From contig JACCIC010000040.1 in the NCBI GenBank assembly GCA_018907035.1, forward strand, positions 512,501 to 576,500: a DNA stretch of 64,000 nucleotides. Direction: 5' to 3'. This document shows positions 56,850 to 64,000 of the stretch, in pieces; position 1 is the first letter of the stretch, and each line of letters starts with the position of its first letter. The notes under the pieces are model-generated. The model saw only the letters and a list, made by a program, of their open reading frames with translations, did not search any database and had not been told where the DNA came from. Source of the DNA: Sycobia sp. Sy_11. Its lineage: Eukaryota > Arthropoda > Insecta > Hymenoptera > Epichrysomallidae. A program made the translations under genes and the position numbers.

Positions 56850-59056
56850 TGACACCATTTAAAAAAAAAAGTTGTAAAACCGTATTCAGAATTTCATATT
56901 TGTAGTTGATCTAAAATAAGAAATAGAGATTGCATATTATGTTGTCAATATGTGTTTACCCTGTATACTAATAATAGCTAAGAAAAATATTACAATTTAA
57001 ATTTTTCTGCTGGCTATTAAAACAATTATCTATACCTGAAGTAGTAACTAAGCTAAATGCTTAATGATGAAGTTCACCAGAGAATCCGGTATACCTGTTT
57101 AATTCTATGCGTGTAACTCTTAAGCAAAATTGCATTTGGAAAAATGCCTTTTACAACGTATTTTATGTAACTTTTAGATATAAATCGTGAAAAGATTCAA
57201 TTTTTTGTCCAACAAATTGGAAGGCTCTCTTGAGTTGTTTGAATTTTTCTCGCAATAGCTCTTTTGAGAATGATAAGCTCAACTTTCTAGAAAACAAAAT
57301 ATCTTATATTTTGTCTTCAAAACATGCTATTTTTATGATTCTTTCAAGAGATAAATGATTCAACTTATCTATGTCAAAACAGGTATTGAAGTACATTTCT
57401 ATAGTACAAAATTTTTAATTGTAAACGATAAAATACGTGTAAAGACTATTAGTAGTGAATTCTAGATAAAATCTCCGTTACCTGACCTTTTTGTTAATGT
57501 AAACTATTATTATTTCTGACTAATCATAAATTAAATAATTGAAGTGAAGGCCTTACTCTTAATATGAAATTAACTTAATATGAAATTAAGTCTGGTTGTC
57601 TTGCGAAAGCATATTTAAAATATTTATATGTATTATCATTGTTACTGTATATATTTCGGCAAAAACTGGATTTTGGAAGTAACTCGTATAAAAGACTAGT
57701 TTTAATTGTAATATTGTATTAAAAAAATTTATATTATTATTGTTTTCGCAGCACTCTTTATACTACATATCTGAATATGATATTTTATATTCCTCTATCA
57801 TTTACACATTTTTTGCGAATTAGCATAGTCATTACACTATACAATACATTTTGAGGAATTTTCTTTTAGGCCGCTTGAATTTCTCAGAATCGTTTCTATT
57901 GTAAATGGAAATATAAGTGAGTTTTGAAAATATGTTAACTCTTTGCGATTCCCTCATCGCATTATTTTATAAAATAATAAATTAAAAGTAAAATAACTTC
58001 AATTTGAAGTTCAAATGAAAATTTTACTGGAAAAAATTGATGAATAAATGAATAAAATCAAATGTTTGAAAGCTTCATAAGTAACACTTCAATTAGATAT
58101 AAGTATGCAATAAATCTTAATGATTTTGGAGTTGCAGATAAAGCGTGCAAAGTTTCTAGCTTCGGTTACATTAAATAAATAATTTAGAAGATGGAACATT
58201 TTTGATCTCATTCTGGACTTCTTTTTTTTTTAAAGAAAACACAAATTGTTAGTTTTGCAATGTTTTTTCGACGATTCTTCGACCCCTTCAAACAAAAAAT
58301 TTAAAAAAATAGTTTATTTTTATAATCCTGACTAAGAACATCAATATTTTCACTAAACAAAATAGTTTATGTTCTATTGTAAAAAAGAAACTCAGAACCA
58401 GGTAGAAAATTTCCTATCTTCCAGTTTATTTATTTAGTAGGGTGAAACAAATGTACGTCTTACTATTAATTATATCAACTATATTTAAAAAAAATACTTT
58501 TCCTTAATAACTTCAGATAGATAGAACACATCTTTTACACGGATAGGATCTTTTGAAAAAAAATTCTTTATCGATAGCATGGCATTTTTTCCTACTAGCA
58601 AAATCGAAAGACCTTATTATTGAAGTATAGCCAAGCTAATTCCTCTTTTTCAATATAATTATGCTCATTCAAACTACAATTAATTTCTATAGCTTTATAC
58701 AAATTGTCAGAACAGCTTTCATACATTATTCAATATGTAAGTAAGTATGAATTCTATAATTTTAACAGTTTTAGATATGAATGCTGAAACTGCTTTCCAT
58801 ATAATTTTATGAATGACTATTATTAGTTAAATAATAAATCGTATGGATTGGTGCTCTAAAGGCGATAAAGATTTATTAATTGAAGGTGAGAAAAAACATA
58901 AGTTTACTATACACATATATTAGATGTCGATTTATCGGAAACGAGTTAGTATTAAATAACAGCGTCGCCTATATTAATTAATATAAGAACAGTCTTTGGC
59001 TATTACCTATAAAGTTTTTATTTTTTACTCATTTCAAATATCAATTTATTATTAAA
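56850..59056. other. AT-rich intergenic DNA
   Basis: No supportable gene. The sequence is AT-rich without long microsatellites. The last 30 bases before 59057 resemble the sequence just before the start of the pseudoprotease gene (shared AAATATCAATTT). Confidence 0.5.
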
Positions 59057-59120
59057 ATGTTTTATTCTAAACTTGTACAGTTCATTTTTCTAATTTTTGT
59101 AACGCTATTCGGCCATCGTG
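59057..59120 (+). CDS. First exon of a paralogue of the pseudoprotease (signal peptide only seen)
   Basis: ATG at 59057 opens a hydrophobic signal peptide (MFYSKLVQFIFLIFVTLFGH and one more residue) and ends at a strong donor (CGTG|GTAAGT). The exon is 64 bases and phase 1, exactly as exon 1 of the gene at 46030, and both end in a His-containing triplet before the donor. The upstream flanks are also alike. No second exon with an IVGG-like start or a His box was found in 59121-64000, so the rest is either beyond the window or lost. It may therefore be a gene start or an orphan exon left by a partial tandem duplication. Confidence 0.5.
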
Positions 59121-61790
59121 GTAAGTAAATTTTATTTTTAATATAATAAATGGAAGTTGGAAATGCTTATATAACATTAGTAGTATTAGTTGTTTCTAAT
59201 ATTTAAATTATGCTGATGGGATTCAAAAAAGTTTTAGTATAATAGCGGATGTTCAAGTTTTTAATATTAAAATCATTTATTTAAATAATAGTATTGTTAA
59301 ATTTTGTCTTTTTTATATAAATAAGCATAAGATTTCTAAAAGACTTTAATATTTGCTTTATTAAGAATTACAATGATATTCTCTACCAATCTACAAATTT
59401 AGTTTTTTTTGTCTTAATGCTGCTATTTTAAAATAAAAGTTCATTCAATCGGTTCATCTAATTGCGATGAGCAATACATGTGGGATATAATTTTAGATAT
59501 TTTTTATCGCGTTTGAGTAGATAAAATTCAAGGTTTAACAGATTATTAACACGTGAAGCTGAACAGAACAAAGAAATGATTGTTGATTCGTATGCAAAGT
59601 TCATATAAATAGATAACGTTTCATTCATTTCCTGCAATTTATCGTTTTTATTTTGAGTGTCTTCCTTTCAATGGATAAATTAAAATTAATAAGCCGAGTA
59701 CCTCAACCGTGGATCTCAGATTTGATTAAAATGAATTCAGCGTTATTGTTCCTAGAGTAACTAATCCCAACGTTCAACATTTCCTCTGATATTCAGATGC
59801 ACGATTGTTATAGAGCATTCTTTCTTAACGCCACTTAAACAACGTTAATCGATTTTTTATATTGTTTGCATGTCTTTTGATTACATTAAACAAATCTAGT
59901 TATGATTAACTGTATTTAATCAAACTAAACTTTGAAAAAGTACCCACCTCCAAATTTGATGAAAATTTGTACAATTTTTTTGTTGTTGCGGTACTGATAA
60001 CGAATATTAGAGGTTTTTGATCAAAATTGAATTTTCATGGTGAAATTCATAAAGCAACAAATATTATCCAAAAAATTAGTAACTGAATATAGCCACATCA
60101 CCATTGATGTCCCAGAGAGCCCCGAGACTAAATTGTTGAATTTTTCTTTCATAATATCTAGAATAAAAATATGTACTTTGATGAGATCCACAAATTTGGT
60201 CTGAAATATTTCGTGAAGTTTTTAAAATCCTCTCAGATAAATTGGAAAAACTATAATTTTAAAAGCCATTACGATATTCGTAATGAACATTTAAAAACAT
60301 ATACATATACAAATTTTTATCCAAATCAGGGGTGGGTGTACAATTGAACGATGCAGATAAAATATCAGGCAATTATCCGTGCCTTGTCACTATCTTTTTC
60401 ATCTTTCTCTTAATTTACAAAATCTATTTCGATAAAACTGTTTATTTTTTTAAACTACCCAGAAATTATCTAATATATATTAGTATCTTATGAATGGAAG
60501 CATTGTTCACCCAGACCATGCTAATTGGAAGCAGTTAGTAATTGAAATATCGTATATGCTTTTATCATAAACGAGCAGAACTAATAAACATAACTGACGT
60601 GAATTCACAATAAGTGCATAATCTAAGAGAAAATCTTGTTTACATTAGTTCATAATTACTAAATTAAATAAAATTAAATCTTAAAAAGCATGCTAACTTT
60701 TATGATTATTAAAAAAAAGTGATCTTCTCATTAAATTTTATTTTTAAATTGGTTTTCATCGTTTTGACAAAAGGTAACCAAGCATTGTCATATAAGAAAA
60801 TTATCTTATCATATCTTTACTCGTATATTTGCTGTTTTTTCCTGTAGAGTTCGGTTCAAACGAATCAATTGCAATAAATAATATAGTACCAATTTCATTA
60901 GCTTTAAACAACTCATAATAAAATAAAATCTTAATGTTATCAAATATAGAGATCAAACTGCAAACCATGATTTTATTTAGAACACGATGTCGAAGTATGT
61001 CCGTATTCACGAATTTTTACACTTAGTGTTTACGTATACTGTATATATTTTTTGTTACCAGTTACATACACTGCAACTCAAGGAACTGTGGTTTCAATTA
61101 TAATTAATTTCCATTGCAATTAAAGTATAATTAAATTTAAGTATTATTATATTCAAAGAAATGTCTGCCGGCTTATAATTCATGTACGACTCATTCCCTT
61201 CCTTTTAATCATTCTAGCTGTTTTAAGCTTATTTTATGATATTTACTTGAAAGGATTTCACATGTTCAGCTCAAGTATAACGTGAGTTTGCATTAAACAA
61301 TTCCATGAATCTTTTGTAGACAGAGTTTTTGATGCAGCTGAGTGTTCTTTATTTCTAAGGTCAAAATAATTATTTTAAATCATGAAAAATAGTCTCTGAT
61401 TTTCTGCATTCTATTTCTGATAGAGTAAGCTTATCGCAAGTTCAAATAACAATATTGCGTGCTTCAACTAAACATTTTTTTCATAAAAAAATACAGTTAA
61501 TTTTTCTCAATACTCTTTCCCTGGCACAAAACTTGATACTTGATACTTCTATAACTAAAAAAGTTATATACTCTATTACTTACTAATATAACCTAAGTGC
61601 AAGATTGTCGATAGTACTTTCTTCTAAATTTATTAAGATCTGAAATTACATGCTTAAACCCATAGTAATGCCATCTGTTAGAAAGCAACGAGAAATGATT
61701 AATGCAATACTGAATATTCAAGTTTATGACACTTTAATGTTATCATCAATATTATCAATTATTTAATCATGCTTGATCAAAAACCTAAGA
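59121..61790. other. AT-rich DNA after the orphan first exon
   Basis: If the exon at 59057 is live, this is its intron 1. No exon of a serine-protease fold, no other gene and no clear repeat were recognised here. Confidence 0.45.
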
Positions 61791-61799
61791 TGTTTTAGA

Positions 61800-62290
61800 G
61801 TAGATTGTCAATTTGGCAAACCACTTATAAGCTGGGATAGTCCAAATCCAAAAAGACTACCTTTACAAACATCAATATGTACTTTGGCCCAATCAAAGAT
61901 ATTCCCATTTATACCAACTATTACATGTCTACGCCCAATGAAATATCTAGCCAACCAATTTATCGATGTATTATCACGACTCATAAATCTAAATTTACAT
62001 AGTAGAAGTAGATCCTGTACACTGTCAAATGCTTCAGAAAACATAAAATAAAATAAGAAAAATTAGGCAAACTTTTTGTATGCTAATGCATGTATCATTA
62101 GCGACAGGTGCAATAGTAGTCTACGCACTGTGGTCACTACGAAATCCTGTTTGTCTGTTTAGTAATATTTTATGAATACTTATGAATAACGATAGTTGTT
62201 TATGAACGATACGCTCAATCATTTTCGATAGCTCTGAGAGCTGAGGAATGGATCATAATCGTCAATATTTTGAATAATTGAATGTTAACT
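61800..62290 (-). pseudogene. LINE reverse transcriptase fragment
   Basis: On the minus strand, 62290-62050 reads LSKMIERIVHKQL, then RQTGFRSDHSA, and 62044-61808 reads FSEAFDSVQDLLLL, then WLARYFIGRRHVIVG and a damaged GVPQGS block (VCKGSLFG) ending SGLPN. These are consecutive blocks of a Jockey/CR1-like non-LTR reverse transcriptase palm and fingers. At least two stops or frameshifts occur, and it is truncated before the YADD motif. It is distinct from the LINE at 36611, which is on the other strand and covers later blocks. Confidence 0.7.
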
Positions 62291-62677
62291 GATTGGTGCC
62301 TCAAATACACGATATTCTATATGTTTTAAAAATAGGTATTAGGTAGCATTTCTTCAGTAAATTAAAAAATATACCAATATAGTGTGAGAAGAATTAAACA
62401 GGAATGAAAAGAAAAATAGAAGACTGGGATTTCCGAGCTTACTCGTGTAAGTGGTTAGTATACAGTAAATGTATTCTTCACATCAGTGCGAGACATTTTC
62501 GAGAAAAAATTATGATTAAAAACTAGTGGCAGTGAAAGTATTTATTTAATATTACACTGAATGTTAAGAAGGGACTTATAAGTGATAGTAGCAAAATGAT
62601 TGATATTATTTTTGGTAGTGCATTTATTAATTAAAAATAGCTATTTATGTTAGAGGGACGTTTATGGAGATTTTACC

Positions 62678-62952
62678 ACGATAGTGATGGTTTCATTCGG
62701 TTTTAGCAGTTTGTATTGCAGCACAGCCTGTTGGTCCCACCAAATGCACAGCAATACCTTTTGGTCGTAGATGTTCCTGATTTGGTGTCGATGTGGATGA
62801 TTGGCCTAGGTCCACCCATGATTTTTTGCGCTTAGAATTGTCATAGTAGGTCCACTTTTTATGACTAGTCACAATGCGCCACAGAAAACTCTTCTTTTTT
62901 TGCCCGGTGTGTGACAGTGCGATGTTGTATCGATTCATAATGGCACTGTTAC
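62678..62952 (-). pseudogene. Mariner transposase internal fragment
   Basis: Closely related to 39144-39415 of the mariner at 38668: both encode NRYNIALS, KKKSFLWRIV, and a KWxYY block followed by WVD and STST. Here the catalytic block reads TSHKKW, so the Asp is lost as well. Both ends stop abruptly within the transposase, without inverted repeats, so this is an internal fragment of the same mariner family. Confidence 0.75.
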
Positions 62953-63665
62953 GGACTAATTTATATTTGTTATATTTAGATTTAATTTTAACATTTATTA
63001 TTAAAATATAAGCTTTAGGTTTAAGTTTTCTCAAGGCGAAATTTAATATAATTTCGTCGAATAGTTATAATTACTGATAAAGTTAAGATTTTGTAACTGT
63101 TTTATTTATTTTAAATGGAAGTGCATATTACTACAATATGATATAAAATATAAACTTAAGATACGTATGTATGTAGTGTTAAGATTGTATTATTATAATA
63201 AAATCAATTCGTGAAATTAAAATTGAGATTGGTATATTTATAAGAACTGTTTGTATTAGGATAATGTTACTCGGCGCGACCAAAATTATGAACAAAGATG
63301 ACTGATAATTATGGGATATTAGTCACAAACAGATCATATAATATAATTTTATTAAACGTTAAAAATTAATGATAATTTAGAAATGTAAATCTAGAATTAT
63401 TATATTACAAATAATGACTTTAATGATAAATTATATATTACACGATATTTTAAATTATATTCGATTATAGGATAAGCCGAGGAAAGAAAAACTTGTATTA
63501 TTTATTTGTAAAGCAAGTCAGCGAAATTTCTATAATTTATTAAATTCTATAATTATAGTTTTTATTTAAGAATTTATTTAGATCTATATAGTTAAAGCAA
63601 AACTACGCATTCGAATTTAGTAATCATTTTTTAAGTATCTGAAATAAAATAACATCTCGAGTGGC
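62953..63665. other. AT-rich DNA without recognised features
   Basis: Nothing coding or repetitive was identified between the mariner fragment and the terminal repeat. Confidence 0.45.
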
Positions 63666-63669
63666 TTTG

Positions 63670-64000
63670 TAATAACCAGTGCTCTGACTGGAAAATTTCA
63701 TATTTTCTGCAATAAATGGATGTATGTAATTGAGAGATTCGGTGCCGTGCCCGGAAAACTTAGGTTTTCGAAATCTGTACTTTCTTTGGCATGCATTCGT
63801 TTAGTGGAAAATATGATTATTTTCGAAAGCTGTTGAACTCTATCAAAACATAGAGATACATTCTACAAAATGTAGAAATAAAATTGTCCACAAAGATTGG
63901 ATTTTCTTTCCGGGCCTTATGGCTGCGAGACAAAGCTGTTCGAGATTGTCGCGTAACGTTACACCCTTTATCGCTAAGTTCACAAAACCTACGTCGATTA
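63670..64000 (-). mobile_element. Inverted relative of the LTR-like repeat at 33.4-33.95 kb, cut by the window end
   Basis: Read on the minus strand it shows, in the same order as 33530-33887, CTCGCAGCC then GGCCCGGA, then CAGCTTTCGAAAAT, TTTCGAAAACC, and a TTTTCCGGGCACGGCACCGA block. The order and spacing of the last two motifs match 33785-33887. The minus-strand 5' part continues past the right edge of the window. Confidence 0.5.

Overview
The window looks like insect nuclear DNA. It has spliced genes with GT-AG introns, a Vsx-type homeobox gene, a juvenile-hormone-binding (takeout-like) gene, a chymotrypsin-fold gene, very long TA/GA/CA microsatellites and an AT-rich background full of decayed mariner, Tc1, LINE and SINE copies. 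A hymenopteran or similar microsatellite-rich insect is plausible, but the sequence alone does not fix the order. No bacterial, organellar or viral gene block is visible.

Layout. 1-8966: non-coding, microsatellite-rich, probably intron 1 of the Vsx gene. 8967-9489 (minus): first coding exon of a Vsx/Chx10-like homeobox gene; its homeobox is not in the window. 9490-15300: GC-richer islands upstream of that exon, probably 5' UTR, promoter and enhancers. 15300-27240: AT-rich and gene-poor, with many long TA tracts. 27240-32400: repeat-rich. It holds a tRNA-derived SINE inserted in a palindromic element, a 146-bp MITE, a nearly perfect 228-bp-arm palindrome and inverted copies of a hammerhead-like motif. 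33390-36000: LTR-retroelement-like relics. 36600-38525: decayed LINE. 38668-39895: complete-length but dead mariner. 40800-42671 (minus): five-exon JHBP/takeout-like secreted protein gene that appears intact. 46030-52849 (plus): four-exon secreted chymotrypsin-like pseudoprotease whose catalytic His and Ser are replaced; transposon fragments sit in its introns. 55327-56829: second SINE copy and a second mariner lineage. 59057-59120: a lone first exon paralogous to that of the pseudoprotease, same length and phase. 61800-62290: minus-strand LINE reverse transcriptase relic. 62678-62952: mariner fragment. 63670-64000: inverted relative of the repeat near 33.4-33.95 kb.

The two well-supported complete genes (JHBP-like and pseudoprotease) both encode secreted proteins that probably bind rather than catalyse; nothing shows that they act together. 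The Vsx exon is a developmental transcription factor and is unrelated to them. Most of the remaining structure is transposable-element debris, and the nested and palindromic elements at 27-32 kb are the part most worth follow-up. Exon structures were derived by hand from reading frame, splice consensus and homology recalled from protein families; no database search was run.
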